A stretch of DNA of 37,590 nt from Nocardioides sp. (GCF_030655615.1 NZ_JAURVJ010000025.1:1-37590); one strand, 5' to 3'. Positions 25,968 to 34,184 are shown, counted from the stretch's first letter. Numbers and translations are program-made. The notes: generated from the sequence alone by a model not told the origin.

Positions 25968-25993
25968 GAGTCGGCGCACATGTCCGCCGACTC
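25968..25993 (-). terminator. Hairpin after trmH, possible terminator
   Basis: GAGTCGGCG and CGCCGACTC form a perfect 9-bp stem with an 8-nt loop, 21 bp after the trmH stop. No T-run follows. It ends 15 bp upstream of the kinase -10 element, so an operator role is also possible. Confidence 0.45.
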
Positions 25994-26014
25994 GGCGACG
26001 TCCGCAGGCCGGGG

Positions 26015-26794
26015 CTAGGACCGGCGGTGGGCGCGGGCGGACTCGTAGAGGCAGAGGGCGGCGGCGGTGGCGAGGTTGAGGCTCTCGGCGCGTCCGTGGA
26101 TCGGGATCCGGACGCGGTGGTCGGCCAGGGCTGCGAGGTCGTCCGGCAGACCGCGGGCCTCGTTGCCGAAGAGCCAGGCGGTCGGGCCGGCGAGGAGGTC
26201 GCCGGCGTCGTGCAGCGACACGTCGCCGTCACCGGCGGTGGCGAGGACGGTGAGCCCCGCCTGCTGCGCCGCGCGCACGACGGCCGCCGGGTCGGGCTCG
26301 ACCGCGACGGGCAGGTGGAAGGCGCTGCCGACGGCTGCGCGCAGGGTCTTGGGGTTGTAGAGGTCGACCGACGAGCCGGCCAGCACGACGGCGTCGGCCC
26401 CCGCGGCGTCGGCGGTGCGGACGACGGTGCCGGCGTTGCCGGGGTCACGGACCTCGGCGCAGATCGCCACCAGCCGCGGGCCGGCGTCGAGGAGGTGGGC
26501 GAGCGGACGGTCGACGAAGCGGCAGAGCGCGACCACCCCGGCCGGGCTCACGGAGTCGCTGAGCGAGGCCAGGGCCCGCTCGTCGACGACCGTCACCTCG
26601 ACGCCCTCCGGCACGAGCGATGCCCCGGCGGGCGTGGCGAACACCTCGACCACGCACCCGGGGACGCCGAGGGCCCCGGCGACGGCCTTGGGGCCGTCGG
26701 CGAGGAAGAGCCGCCGCTCGGATCGTTCCGAGCGGCGGCTCAACTTGCGGATGTCCTTGAGGCGGGCGTTGCCCGCCGTCAGCGGGACGTTCAG
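26015..26794 (-). CDS. TrmH/SpoU family RNA 2'-O-methyltransferase, probable CTG start
   Basis: A SPOUT-fold rRNA or tRNA ribose methyltransferase. Motif 1 is [19 protein letters not shown], motif 2 [10 protein letters not shown], and motif 3 [19 protein letters not shown]. The conserved N-terminus ([19 protein letters not shown]) lies upstream of the first canonical start, a TTG at 26743. No ATG, GTG or TTG is in frame above it before a stop. CTG at 26794 forms a CTGA overlap with the rplT stop, mirroring the ATGA and GTGA overlaps elsewhere here, so I place the start there (259 residues). Confidence 0.85.
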   Translation of the reverse strand: MNVPLTAGNARLKDIRKLSRRSERSERRLFLADGPKAVAGALGVPGCVVEVFATPAGASLVPEGVEVTVVDERALASLSDSVSPAGVVALCRFVDRPLAHLLDAGPRLVAICAEVRDPGNAGTVVRTADAAGADAVVLAGSSVDLYNPKTLRAAVGSAFHLPVAVEPDPAAVVRAAQQAGLTVLATAGDGDVSLHDAGDLLAGPTAWLFGNEARGLPDDLAALADHRVRIPIHGRAESLNLATAAALCLYESARAHRRS

Positions 26795-27189
26795 GCGGAG
26801 ACCTCGGAGGTCTCGCGCGGCGCGTTGACGTCCGCGGGGAGCGCGGCCTTGGCGGTCGCGACGAGCGAGTTGAACGCAGCGACGTCGTGGACGGCCAGGT
26901 CGGCCAGGATCTTGCGGTCGACCTCGACGCCGGCCAGGTTGAGGCCCTGGATGAAGCGGTTGTAGGTCAGGCCCTCCGCGCGAGAGGCGGCGTTGATGCG
27001 CTGGATCCAGAGGCGACGGAAGTTGCCCTTGTTCTTCTTGCGGTCGTTGTAGCTGTAGACCAGGGAGTGGGTGACCTGCTCCTTGGCCTTGCGGTAGAGG
27101 CGCGAGCGCTGGCCGCGGTAGCCGGCGGCGCGCTCGAGGGTGACCTTGCGCTTCTTGTGGGCGTTTACTGCGCGCTTGACGCGTGCCAT
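26791..27189 (-). CDS. rplT: 50S ribosomal protein L20
   Basis: A 132-residue large-subunit assembly protein starting [15 protein letters not shown], with [20 protein letters not shown] and [19 protein letters not shown]. The ATG at 27189 follows a GGAG site; the open frame upstream of it is not L20-like. In Firmicutes and E. coli L20 represses its own operon by binding leader RNA. A leader hairpin before infC may have a comparable role here. Confidence 0.97.
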   Translation of the reverse strand: MARVKRAVNAHKKRKVTLERAAGYRGQRSRLYRKAKEQVTHSLVYSYNDRKKNKGNFRRLWIQRINAASRAEGLTYNRFIQGLNLAGVEVDRKILADLAVHDVAAFNSLVATAKAALPADVNAPRETSEVSA

Positions 27190-27241
27190 GAGTTGCTCCT
27201 GCGTGTTCGAGTTGCTCGGGACGTGGCTGGTGGGGAAGGAC

Positions 27242-27454
27242 CTAGATGCCGAGCATCTTCTTGGCGCGCTTGAGGTCGGCCTTCTCGAGCTCAACCATCC
27301 CGGCGTTGCGGCGGTGCTTCTTGCGGCTGCCCGTGGTGGGCGCCGAGGCGAACGCAGCGCCCGACTTGCGGCCGGCCTGCAGCCGCATGATCTTGCCGGA
27401 GCCGGTCACCTTGAAGCGCTTCTTGGCGCCGGAGTGCGACTTGTTCTTGGGCAT
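27242..27454 (-). CDS. rpmI: 50S ribosomal protein L35
   Basis: A 70-residue protein starting [20 protein letters not shown] and ending [14 protein letters not shown], with a GAGGAG site upstream. The middle ([20 protein letters not shown]) departs from the usual bL35 sequence and makes the protein a few residues longer than common forms. It is the second gene of the infC operon, 77 bp after infC. Confidence 0.93.
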   Translation of the reverse strand: MPKNKSHSGAKKRFKVTGSGKIMRLQAGRKSGAAFASAPTTGSRKKHRRNAGMVELEKADLKRAKKMLGI

Positions 27455-27531
27455 CTTGTTCTCTCCTCGGGTGGTACGGCGTGCAGCCCCGTCGGGACGG
27501 CACCATCGGTAGGTCGGGGGTCGACCTGGGA

Positions 27532-28215
27532 TCAGGCTTCGATCTCGGGATCGAGGTTCTCGGAGCGTCCGCGCTCCTTCTTCTGGGCCACCGGGCCGGC
27601 GGCGTGAGCGGCGTCGCGCTCGGCCTGCTCCTCCGCCACGTGGGCGGCGCGCTCGGCTTCCTTCTCGGCCTTCTGCACGAGGTGGTCGGCCTTGGCCTCG
27701 GCCTTCTTCTTGTGCGGGCCCAGGACCATGATCATGTTGCGCCCGTCCTGCTTGGGCGACGACTCGACGAAGCCCAGCTCGGTGACGTCCTCGGCCAACT
27801 TCTGCAGCAGCCGGAAGCCGAGCTCGGGGCGGTGCTGCTCACGACCGCGGAACATGATCGTGATCTTGACCTTGTCCCCGGCCTTGAGGAACCGCACGAC
27901 GTGACCCTTCTTGGTCTCGTAGTCGTGGGCGTCGATCTTGGGACGAAGCTTCATCTCCTTGATGATCACGTTCGTCTGGTTGCGGCGAGCCTCGCGGGCC
28001 TTCTGGGCGTTCTCGTACTTGAACTTCCCGTAGTCCATGAGCTTGCACACGGGCGGACGGGCCATGGGCGCGATCTCGACGAGGTCGAGGTCGGCTTCCT
28101 GGGCGAGGCGAAGGGCGTCGGCCGTGGGCACGATGCCGACGGTCTCGCCGCTGGGGCCAACGAGCCGGACTTCCGCGACGCGGATCCGGTCGTTGATACG
28201 GAGCTCGGTGCTGAT
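27532..28215 (-). CDS. infC: Translation initiation factor IF-3, ATC start
   Basis: IF3 checks start codons on the 30S subunit. The conserved beginning [20 protein letters not shown] starts with ATC at 28215, preceded by a strong GGAGGA site. The first ATG, GTG or TTG in frame is a GTG only 28 codons later, inside the N-domain, so ATC must be the start. This fits the known IF3 autoregulation through rare codons such as AUU. The 227-residue protein has both IF3 domains. It also has a charged tail of about 55 residues (from [20 protein letters not shown]) beyond the E. coli length. Confidence 0.95.
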   Translation of the reverse strand: MSTELRINDRIRVAEVRLVGPSGETVGIVPTADALRLAQEADLDLVEIAPMARPPVCKLMDYGKFKYENAQKAREARRNQTNVIIKEMKLRPKIDAHDYETKKGHVVRFLKAGDKVKITIMFRGREQHRPELGFRLLQKLAEDVTELGFVESSPKQDGRNMIMVLGPHKKKAEAKADHLVQKAEKEAERAAHVAEEQAERDAAHAAGPVAQKKERGRSENLDPEIEA

Positions 28216-28498
28216 GTGTCCTCCAGTGGTCAGACGGTAGGTCGGTCACCCGCGTCGGCCCGAAAAACGACGAGGGCTTCCGCTGGTGCGCATGTGGTGC
28301 GCAAGCGGAAGCCAGTCAGGACCACCTCACCCAAGCGCTGCGTACATGGTGTGCACGAACCGCGAGGCCGGAGCCTTGGACCGGACCCGACGACCTGTGG
28401 AACGTGGAGCGGGCGGTCGATGCGGGTGGGAGACGATGGAGCCTGGCCTCCGCTTGAAGACCTGAGCACGCACGGGTGTGGGTACTCAAGTCGGTCAA
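28216..28498 (-). promoter_or_regulatory. infC 5' leader, candidate structured regulatory RNA
   Basis: About 280 nt separate the predicted promoter from infC without a gene. The leader contains a strong hairpin with a T-run (see 28263-28313) and further GC-rich pairing potential near 28360-28400. Its position before infC-rpmI-rplT matches L20-controlled leaders in other phyla. No listed RNA family can be assigned by eye. Confidence 0.6.
28263..28313 (-). terminator. Terminator/attenuator-like hairpin in the infC leader
   Basis: GGCTTCCGCT and AGCGGAAGCC (28275-28284, 28304-28313) form a perfect 10-bp stem. The enclosed TGCGCA repeats can extend it. Read on the minus strand, TTTTT (28263-28267) follows 7 nt after the stem. 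It ends about 50 nt before the infC ATC, so read-through would decide operon expression. Confidence 0.65.
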
Positions 28499-28504
28499 CG
28501 CTGA

Positions 28505-28535
28505 ACTCTAGGTGACGATTCCCCCGGAGGGCCAA
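28505..28535 (-). promoter_or_regulatory. Probable promoter of infC-rpmI-rplT-trmH
   Basis: On the minus strand TAGAGT (28505-28510) is a plausible -10 element. TTGGCC (28530-28535) is a weak -35 at a long 19-bp spacing. Transcription would begin near 28498. Confidence 0.45.
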
Positions 28536-28553
28536 TCGGGAGCGGGTCCGGTC

Positions 28554-29069
28554 TCAGTCGGGCGCGGTGAGGGCGGCCGGGTCGACCCACCCGAGGTCGC
28601 TGCCGATCCGGACCAGCCGCCAGCCGGCGGCCAGGGCGCGCAGGTGGTCGCCCTCGACGACCAGGGGGGCCGGGCCGGCCAGGTCGAGGAGCAGCGCCTC
28701 GGCGCCGTCCTGGATCGCGGCCAGCGCCGCCGTACGGGCGGAGACGGGTACGGGGCGGGCCGCCGGGTCCCAGGCGGCCATGGTGTCGGAGCCGGAGAAG
28801 GCGAGCAGGCCGCGCCGGCCGCCGGGTCGCTGCACAAGGACCGCGGCCATGTCGCTCGTCTTGTCGTGGGCCAGGCCGTGCTCGTCGAGCTCGACCTCCC
28901 CGGCGACGGCGACGACCGGGACGAGGACCCGCGCGGTCTGCAACGCCGCGAGCGCGGTCGGCAACGACCGCGGGTCGGCGGCGTGGGCCGCCAGGGCCGT
29001 GGTCAGGGCCGGCTCGGCCTCACCGGTGTCGTCGGGGTACGCCGGCGCGAGGAGCTGGCGGTCGGGCAT
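28554..29069 (-). CDS. SseB family protein
   Basis: A 171-residue protein with the SseB N-terminal domain pattern: VLVPVVAVAGEVELDEHG, MAAVLVQRPGGRRGLLAFSG and LLLDLAGPAPLVVEGD. It lies directly upstream of infC, as I recall for many actinobacteria. Function is uncertain, and no catalytic motif is seen. The ATG at 29069 has GACGAT 6 bp upstream and no ribosome site. Confidence 0.8.
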   Translation of the reverse strand: MPDRQLLAPAYPDDTGEAEPALTTALAAHAADPRSLPTALAALQTARVLVPVVAVAGEVELDEHGLAHDKTSDMAAVLVQRPGGRRGLLAFSGSDTMAAWDPAARPVPVSARTAALAAIQDGAEALLLDLAGPAPLVVEGDHLRALAAGWRLVRIGSDLGWVDPAALTAPD

Positions 29070-29075
29070 GGCTCG

Positions 29076-29081
29076 ATCGTC
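29076..29081 (-). promoter_or_regulatory. Weak -10 element, possible leaderless promoter (SseB gene)
   Basis: On the minus strand GACGAT is followed by 6 bp and the ATG start. It is the weakest member of the series. Confidence 0.3.
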
Positions 29082-29109
29082 CCACGGCCCCCGTCACCCC
29101 CGGAGATCC

Positions 29110-29145
29110 GAGCAGGCCCGAGCAGCTCAGAGCAGGCCCGAGCAG
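29110..29145. repeat. 16-bp direct repeat in a divergent intergenic region
   Basis: GAGCAGGCCCGAGCAG occurs twice (29110-29125 and 29130-29145) with a 20-bp period, between the SseB gene and the small membrane protein gene. It may be a regulator site or a simple duplication. Confidence 0.75.
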
Positions 29146-29168
29146 GGTTCGCCCGACCGCTCGCGTGG

Positions 29169-29174
29169 GAGGCT
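29169..29174 (+). promoter_or_regulatory. Weak -10 element, possible leaderless promoter (29181 gene)
   Basis: GAGGCT is followed by 6 bp and the ATG at 29181. Confidence 0.3.
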
Positions 29175-29180
29175 GGGGCC

Positions 29181-29663
29181 ATGGATGACGCTAGCTATGG
29201 CGCGCTCGCCCTCGCCCTGACCCTGGTGGCCGGCGTGTACACCTGGTTCGCCTACCAGCGACGGGGCCTCGGGGCCGGCCTCAAGGGTGCCGGCATCACG
29301 GTCCTGCCGATCGCGGCCTACCTGACGCGGACGCTGCGGATGTTCGCCGAGATCGGCGAGGCCATCGGCGACTGGGCGGCACGGCTGGCGTTCAGCCCGG
29401 TCGTGTGGGTCGGGATCGTGCTCGCTGGCGTCGGCGTCGTGCTCTTCGGCGCGGGCCGGGTCGTCGATGCCCGCGGCGGCGGCACACCGCCCCGGGCGGC
29501 CCGGTCCAAGCCGCCCAAGCCGCCCAAGCAGCGCGGTGACGAGCAGCTCGAGCTCCCCGAGTCGCGGCCCGCCTCGGGGCCGGCACCGGCTCGCAGCCCC
29601 GCACCGGTCGACGACGACCTCGCCGACATCGAGGCGCTGCTCAAGAGCCGGGGCATCACCTGA
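29181..29663 (+). CDS. Small membrane protein, hypothetical
   Basis: A 160-residue protein with a start-proximal hydrophobic helix (YGALALALTLVAGVYTWFAY). A second hydrophobic stretch follows (GAGITVLPIAAYL), then a clear helix (VVWVGIVLAGVGVVLFGAG). The cytoplasmic tail is Pro/Lys-rich (RSKPPKPPKQRGDEQLELPE) and ends DDDLADIEALLKSRGIT. I do not recognise a named family. Its stop overlaps the CTG start of the kinase gene (CTGA), so the two are probably coupled. Confidence 0.75.
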   Translation: MDDASYGALALALTLVAGVYTWFAYQRRGLGAGLKGAGITVLPIAAYLTRTLRMFAEIGEAIGDWAARLAFSPVVWVGIVLAGVGVVLFGAGRVVDARGGGTPPRAARSKPPKPPKQRGDEQLELPESRPASGPAPARSPAPVDDDLADIEALLKSRGIT

Positions 29664-30232
29664 GCCTCGACGGGCTCGCCGGTCTCGACACGGTCCTGAC
29701 CCTGGTCGCCGAGCGACCGCCCACGCTGGGCGATGCGCGCCTGCTGTGCGTCGACGGACCGGGCGGGTCGGGCAAGACCACCCTGGCCCGGGCGGTCGCC
29801 GACGCGACCGGCGCGCCCGTCGTGCACATGGACGACCTCTACGACGGCTGGTCCGGCCTCCACGCGGTGGCCGACCAGCTCTCCACGCTGCTGCGTCCGC
29901 TCGCTGCGGGCCGGCCAGGGCACTACCGGCGCTACGACTGGCACGCCCGGGCGTTCGCCGAGACCGTCGAGGTCGCTCCCCCCGGTGTCGACGGGCTGCT
30001 CGTCGTCGAGGGTGTCGGCTCCGGGTCGCTCCCCCACGCCGACCTGCACACGCTGCTGGCGTGGGTCGAGGCGCCGGCCGACGTACGCCTCCGGCGCGGG
30101 CTCGAGCGTGACGGCGACGACCTGCGGGAGCAGTGGCTGGCCTGGCAGGCCTCCGAGCAGGCGCACTTCGCGCGCGACCGGACCCGGGACCGCGCCGACG
30201 TGCTTCTCGACGGGGAGGGAAACCTCCACTAG
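29660..30232 (+). CDS. P-loop nucleoside/uridine kinase-like protein, probable CTG start
   Basis: A 190-residue P-loop protein. Walker A GPGGSGKT is at residues 33-40. VVHMDDLYDGW matches the uridine-kinase-like DDFY region, and LLVVEGVGSGS fits the Walker B strand. The first ATG, GTG or TTG in frame is the GTG at 29822, which would delete the Walker A loop. The only sensible start is CTG at 29660, overlapping the upstream stop as CTGA. Substrate unknown; a sugar or nucleoside kinase is most likely. Confidence 0.82.
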   Translation: MSLDGLAGLDTVLTLVAERPPTLGDARLLCVDGPGGSGKTTLARAVADATGAPVVHMDDLYDGWSGLHAVADQLSTLLRPLAAGRPGHYRRYDWHARAFAETVEVAPPGVDGLLVVEGVGSGSLPHADLHTLLAWVEAPADVRLRRGLERDGDDLREQWLAWQASEQAHFARDRTRDRADVLLDGEGNLH

Positions 30233-30293
30233 CGGCGACGCCGTGCCCGGGCCAGGATCATAGGACCACCGTCGATCTCGGGAGACGACCTCC

Positions 30294-31634
30294 ATGTTGC
30301 GCGCCCTGCTCGCCCCCCTCGCCCTCGTCCTCACCACCCCGGTCCTCGTCGCCGTCCCCGCGACCGCCCACGGCGGCGGCCACCACGACCCCGCGCCGCC
30401 GGCGTCGACCGACGGCTTCGACGTCACCCTGACCCGCTGGGACAGCGCGCGCGACTTCCGCGCCGGTCGCCTCGACGGGCTCACGGTCCGCGGCGGCCGG
30501 CTCGAGCTCGCCCGCCGCGGTCTGGAGCCGACGACGTACGCCGACCCCCACGGCGACGGCACCGCCCGCGCCTACGAGGCCGGGACCTGGACGTCGCCCG
30601 TCGTACACCTCGGGTACGCCGACGACGAGGCCATCTCGTCGTGGAACGCGACCACGCCGACCGGGACCTGGGTCGAGACGCTCTTCCGCGGCCGGCACGG
30701 CGACGGCACCTGGACGAAGTGGTTCGTCCTGGGTCGCTGGACGTCGGGGATGGACTTCGCCCCCGAGGACGGCACGGGGGGTGACATCCACCGCACCTCG
30801 CTCGACGGGCAGGGCGACACCGACGGCACCGTCTACACCGACACGTTCAGCGCCCGGACCGGCCGCGAGCCGGTGGCGTTCCAGACCCGGGTGCGGCTGC
30901 TCCGGCCCGCGGGCACCCGCTCGCGGCCCACGCTCGACGCGCTCACGACCATGACCAGCGAGCTCGTGCCGGACGAGGCGCCGCCGACGAGCGCGTCCAC
31001 GCTCGGCGGTCGGGCCGTCGAGCTCGCCGTGCCCCGCTACTCGCAGAACATCCACCGGGGCGAGTACCCGGAGTTCGGCGGGGGCGGGCAGGTCTGGTGC
31101 TCCCCCACGTCCACCTCGATGGCGATGCGGTGGTGGGGCCGCCGGCACGCGCCGACCGCTGACGACCTGGCCGGCATCGTGGCGCCGAACGGCGACCCGC
31201 AGGTGCCCTACGCCGCCATGCGCACCTGGGACTTCACCTACGAGGGCTCGGGCAACTGGCCGTTCAACGCGGCCTACGCCCACACCTACGGGCTCGACGC
31301 GTTCGTCACCCGGCTCCGCTCGCTCGCCGAGGTCGAGCGGTTCGTCGCGGCGGGGATCCCGGTGATCACGTCGCTGTCGTGGGACCTCGAGGAGATGCCC
31401 GAGGCCGGCTACGCGACCGACGGCCACCTGATGGTCGTCGTCGGGTTCACCGCCGAGGGCGACCCGATCCTCAACGACCCGGCCTCGAGCAGCGACGCGG
31501 CGGTGCGCCACGTCTACACGCGGGAGAACTTCGAGAAGGTCTGGCAGGGCTCGACCGGCGGCGTCGTCTACCTCTACACCGCGCCCGGGAAGCGCCTCCC
31601 GCGGAACGTGCCGGGTGTGACGCCCAACTGGTGA
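30294..31634 (+). CDS. Secreted C39-like cysteine peptidase domain protein
   Basis: A 446-residue exported protein. A signal peptide is evident (MLRALLAPLALVLTTPVLVA, with likely cleavage after ATA near residue 25). The middle region has a beta-rich domain. The C-terminal half is a Peptidase_C39_2 papain-like domain: Cys269 in GQVWCSPTST, His378 in TDGHLMVVVGF and Asn394/Asp395 in ILNDPAS. It is unlinked to any ABC transporter or bacteriocin gene here, so it is probably a stand-alone secreted hydrolase. A GGGAG site precedes the ATG. Confidence 0.85.
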   Translation: MLRALLAPLALVLTTPVLVAVPATAHGGGHHDPAPPASTDGFDVTLTRWDSARDFRAGRLDGLTVRGGRLELARRGLEPTTYADPHGDGTARAYEAGTWTSPVVHLGYADDEAISSWNATTPTGTWVETLFRGRHGDGTWTKWFVLGRWTSGMDFAPEDGTGGDIHRTSLDGQGDTDGTVYTDTFSARTGREPVAFQTRVRLLRPAGTRSRPTLDALTTMTSELVPDEAPPTSASTLGGRAVELAVPRYSQNIHRGEYPEFGGGGQVWCSPTSTSMAMRWWGRRHAPTADDLAGIVAPNGDPQVPYAAMRTWDFTYEGSGNWPFNAAYAHTYGLDAFVTRLRSLAEVERFVAAGIPVITSLSWDLEEMPEAGYATDGHLMVVVGFTAEGDPILNDPASSSDAAVRHVYTRENFEKVWQGSTGGVVYLYTAPGKRLPRNVPGVTPNW

Positions 31635-31640
31635 CAGGCT
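31635..31640 (+). promoter_or_regulatory. -10 element, possible leaderless promoter (aldose epimerase)
   Basis: CAGGCT is followed by 6 bp and the ATG at 31647. Confidence 0.4.
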
Positions 31641-31646
31641 TGGGCC

Positions 31647-32579
31647 ATGCTCGCGCCCAGTGGTGACCAGTTCCGGATCTCGGCCGGTGGCTACGACGCC
31701 GTCGTCACCGAGAGCGGGGGCGCGCTGCGCTCCCTCAGCCACGCCGGGCGACCGCTGCTCGACGGGTTCGCCGAGGACGAGATGTCGCCGGGTGGGCGGG
31801 GCCAGCTGCTGGTGCCGTGGCCCAACCGCGTGCGCGACGGGCAGTACTCGTTCGGCGGCAAGGACTACCAGCTGCCGCTGACCGAGCCCAAGCGCCACCA
31901 CGCGTCGCACGGGCTCGCGCGCTGGGTGGCCTGGACACCCGAGGAGCACGGCGAGGGGTCGGTCTCGCTGCAGTACCGGCTGATGGCGCAGACCGGCTAC
32001 CCGTGGGCGGTCGACCTGCACGTGCTCTACGACCTCTCGGCCGACGGCCTCACGGTGACGCAGACCGCGACGAACCTGTCGCCGACGCCGGCGCCCTACG
32101 CCAGCGGTGCGCACCCCTACCTGTCGGTCGGCGCCGGGCCGGTCGACACGTGGGAGCTCACGCTCCCGGCGGCGACCCGCTCGGTCGTCGACGACGTGCT
32201 GATCCCCGTCGGGCGCGAGGCGGTCGACGGGACGTCGTACGACTTCCGGGTGGCGCGGCCGCTGCGCGACACCGAGCTCAACACCGGCTTCACCGACCTC
32301 GAGCGCGACCGTCGAGGTGTGGCCACGGCGACGCTGCGCGACCCGGCCTCGGGGCGCGCGGTGTCGCTGTGGGTCGACGAGCACCACCGGTGGTTGCTCG
32401 TCTACACCGCGGACGACGTCCCGGCGACCGCGCGGCGCTCGCTGGCGGTGGAGCCGATGACGGCCAACGCCGACGCGTTCCGCAGCGGCGAGGACCTGCT
32501 GACGCTGGCGCCCGCGGGTGAGCCGGGCGACGAGGTCTCAGTCTCCTGGGGCATCCGAGCGGTCGACGAGGGCGCGTAA
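31647..32579 (+). CDS. Aldose 1-epimerase family protein
   Basis: A 310-residue beta-sandwich mutarotase-like protein. GQLLVPWPNRVRDGQYSFGG, HHASHGLARW, SGAHPYLSVG and VEPMTANADAFRSGEDL are the expected family blocks, with the two His and the Glu likely to be catalytic. It interconverts sugar anomers; the exact sugar is unknown. Its last 42 bp overlap the convergent PH-like gene. Confidence 0.88.
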   Translation: MLAPSGDQFRISAGGYDAVVTESGGALRSLSHAGRPLLDGFAEDEMSPGGRGQLLVPWPNRVRDGQYSFGGKDYQLPLTEPKRHHASHGLARWVAWTPEEHGEGSVSLQYRLMAQTGYPWAVDLHVLYDLSADGLTVTQTATNLSPTPAPYASGAHPYLSVGAGPVDTWELTLPAATRSVVDDVLIPVGREAVDGTSYDFRVARPLRDTELNTGFTDLERDRRGVATATLRDPASGRAVSLWVDEHHRWLLVYTADDVPATARRSLAVEPMTANADAFRSGEDLLTLAPAGEPGDEVSVSWGIRAVDEGA

Positions 32580-33017
32580 CTGGCGGACCGCCTGCTTGGC
32601 GCGCAGGCCGTCGGAGCTCTGGATCGCGAGCACCGAGGCGGTGGTGCCGTCGGAGAGGTCGAGGACGACCCACGGCGCACCCGGGTTGAGGCGTACGGCG
32701 ACGATCTCGGCCCACGCGTAGTCGTGGCGGCGGTAGCCGTTGACCACGTGGAGGCCCTCCTCGCGCGCGACGACCCGCGAGCGGGCCAGGGCGTAGAGGC
32801 AGGCGAAGCCGAGCAGGAACATCGCCACGACGGTGCCGCGCTGGAACGGCGTCACCGAGTCGCGGACGTCCTCCTCGAGGCCGATCCAGAGCAGTCCGGT
32901 GACCGCGAGCAGCGCGCCACCGGCCACCCCGCCCGCGATCCGCGGACCGAGGGGCCGCCAGGTGTGCGGCAGCGCGGGGAGCGCGGGGGCCCCGGACGCG
33001 TCAGAGTCGGCAGGCAT
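32538..33017 (-). CDS. PH-like domain membrane protein
   Basis: A 159-residue protein with two hydrophobic helices (GGVAGGALLAVTGLLWIGL and GTVVAMFLLGFACLYALA). A small bacterial PH-like domain follows (VVAREEGLHVVNGYRRHDYA, then WAEIVAVRLNPGAPWVVLDL). Proteins of this kind follow hisG in many actinobacteria, as I recall. The ATG overlaps the hisG 3' end by 17 bp. The function is unknown. Confidence 0.82.
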   Translation of the reverse strand: MPADSDASGAPALPALPHTWRPLGPRIAGGVAGGALLAVTGLLWIGLEEDVRDSVTPFQRGTVVAMFLLGFACLYALARSRVVAREEGLHVVNGYRRHDYAWAEIVAVRLNPGAPWVVLDLSDGTTASVLAIQSSDGLRAKQAVRQLRALVDRSDAPGD

Positions 33018-33849
33018 GGATGTCGGTGAGCAAGATGCCGCGGGCGCCGAGGTCCCACAGCTCGTCCATCAGCCGCTGGGCGCCGTCGCGGGGCACCATC
33101 GCGCGGACGGCGACCCAGCCCTCGCGGCTGAGCGGGGCGATCGTCGGGCTCTCGATACCGGGGGTCAGCGTGACCGCGCGGTCGAGGTGCTCCTCGGCGA
33201 TGTCGTAGTCCATCATCACGTAGCCGCGGGCCACCAGGACGCCCTCGACGCGGCGGCGGAAGACCTCGAACCCGACCGGGTGGTCGGCGCCGGTGCGGGT
33301 GATGAGCACGGCCTCCGACTGCAGCAGCGGCTCGCCGAACGTCTCGAGCCCGGCCTGCCGCAGCGTGGCGCCGGTCTCGACGACGTCGGCGATCACGTCG
33401 GCGACGCCGAGCTGGATGCTGGTCTCGACGGCGCCGTCGAGGCGGGTCACGGTCGCCTCGAGCCCGCGCTCCTCGAGGAACGACCGCACGATGCCGACGT
33501 AGGACGTCGCGATCCGGGTCCCGGCGACGTCGGCGACCTCGGTGAACCTGCCGACCGGGCCGGCGAAGCGGAACGTGCTGCGGCCGAACCCGAGGGTCAG
33601 GGCCTCGTCGGCCTTAGCCCCGGAGTCGCGCAGCAGGTCGCGGCCGGTGATGCCGACGTCGAGGGTGCCCTCGCCAACGTAGAGCGCGATGTCGCGCGGG
33701 CGGAGGTAGAAGAACTCGACGTCGTTGTCGGCGTCGATGAGGGTGAGCTGCTTGGCGTCGTCGCGCTGGCGGTAGCCGGACTCGCGCAGGATCTCGCTGG
33801 CCGCCTGGCTCAGCGAGCCCTTGTTGGGGATCGCGATCTTGAGGGTCAT
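33001..33849 (-). CDS. hisG: ATP phosphoribosyltransferase, long form
   Basis: The first enzyme of histidine synthesis, condensing ATP and PRPP. It starts MTLKIAIPNKGSLSQAA. GVADVIADVVETGATLRQAG is the substrate-binding region, and the C-terminal 80-residue domain binds histidine for feedback control. The 282-residue length is that of the self-regulated long form, so no HisZ is needed. It lies 13 bp after hisE. Confidence 0.96.
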   Translation of the reverse strand: MTLKIAIPNKGSLSQAASEILRESGYRQRDDAKQLTLIDADNDVEFFYLRPRDIALYVGEGTLDVGITGRDLLRDSGAKADEALTLGFGRSTFRFAGPVGRFTEVADVAGTRIATSYVGIVRSFLEERGLEATVTRLDGAVETSIQLGVADVIADVVETGATLRQAGLETFGEPLLQSEAVLITRTGADHPVGFEVFRRRVEGVLVARGYVMMDYDIAEEHLDRAVTLTPGIESPTIAPLSREGWVAVRAMVPRDGAQRLMDELWDLGARGILLTDIHACRL

Positions 33850-33862
33850 CGGGTGCTCTCGC

Positions 33863-34126
33863 TCAGAGGTGCTGGTAGACGTCGGCGGGCTCGAGGTCGA
33901 GGGCGAGCATCATCACCTGCGCGTGGTAGAGCAGCTGGCTGATCTCCTCGGCGGCGCGCTCCTTGCCCTCGTGCTCGGCCGCCATCCAGGACTCGGCGGC
34001 CTCCTCGACGAGCTTCTTGCCGATCGCATGGACGCCGGCGTCGAGCTCCGCGACCGTGCCCGAGCCCTCGGGGCGGGTGCGCGCCTTCTCGGACAGCTCG
34101 GCCCACAGACCGTCGAACGTCTTCAC
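33863..34126 (-). CDS. hisE: Phosphoribosyl-ATP pyrophosphatase
   Basis: An 87-residue all-helical MazG-like hydrolase for step two of histidine synthesis. [14 protein letters not shown] and [17 protein letters not shown] supply the metal-binding Glu/Asp pattern. The GTG at 34126 has a TAGGCT -10 6 bp upstream, so the mRNA is probably leaderless. Confidence 0.95.
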   Translation of the reverse strand: MKTFDGLWAELSEKARTRPEGSGTVAELDAGVHAIGKKLVEEAAESWMAAEHEGKERAAEEISQLLYHAQVMMLALDLEPADVYQHL

Positions 34127-34132
34127 GACCTC

Positions 34133-34138
34133 AGCCTA
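34133..34138 (-). promoter_or_regulatory. -10 element of a leaderless promoter (hisE)
   Basis: On the minus strand TAGGCT is followed by 6 bp and the GTG start of hisE. Confidence 0.6.
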
Positions 34139-34184
34139 GGGCGCGATCGGTTCCGCGCCTCGCCCGGTCGGTGGGTGCGAGACC

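Noticed and set aside
28327..28347. Six-residue upstream frame (ATG to TGA) in the infC leader
   Set aside because: No ribosome site, and no codon pattern suggesting attenuation by a leader peptide.
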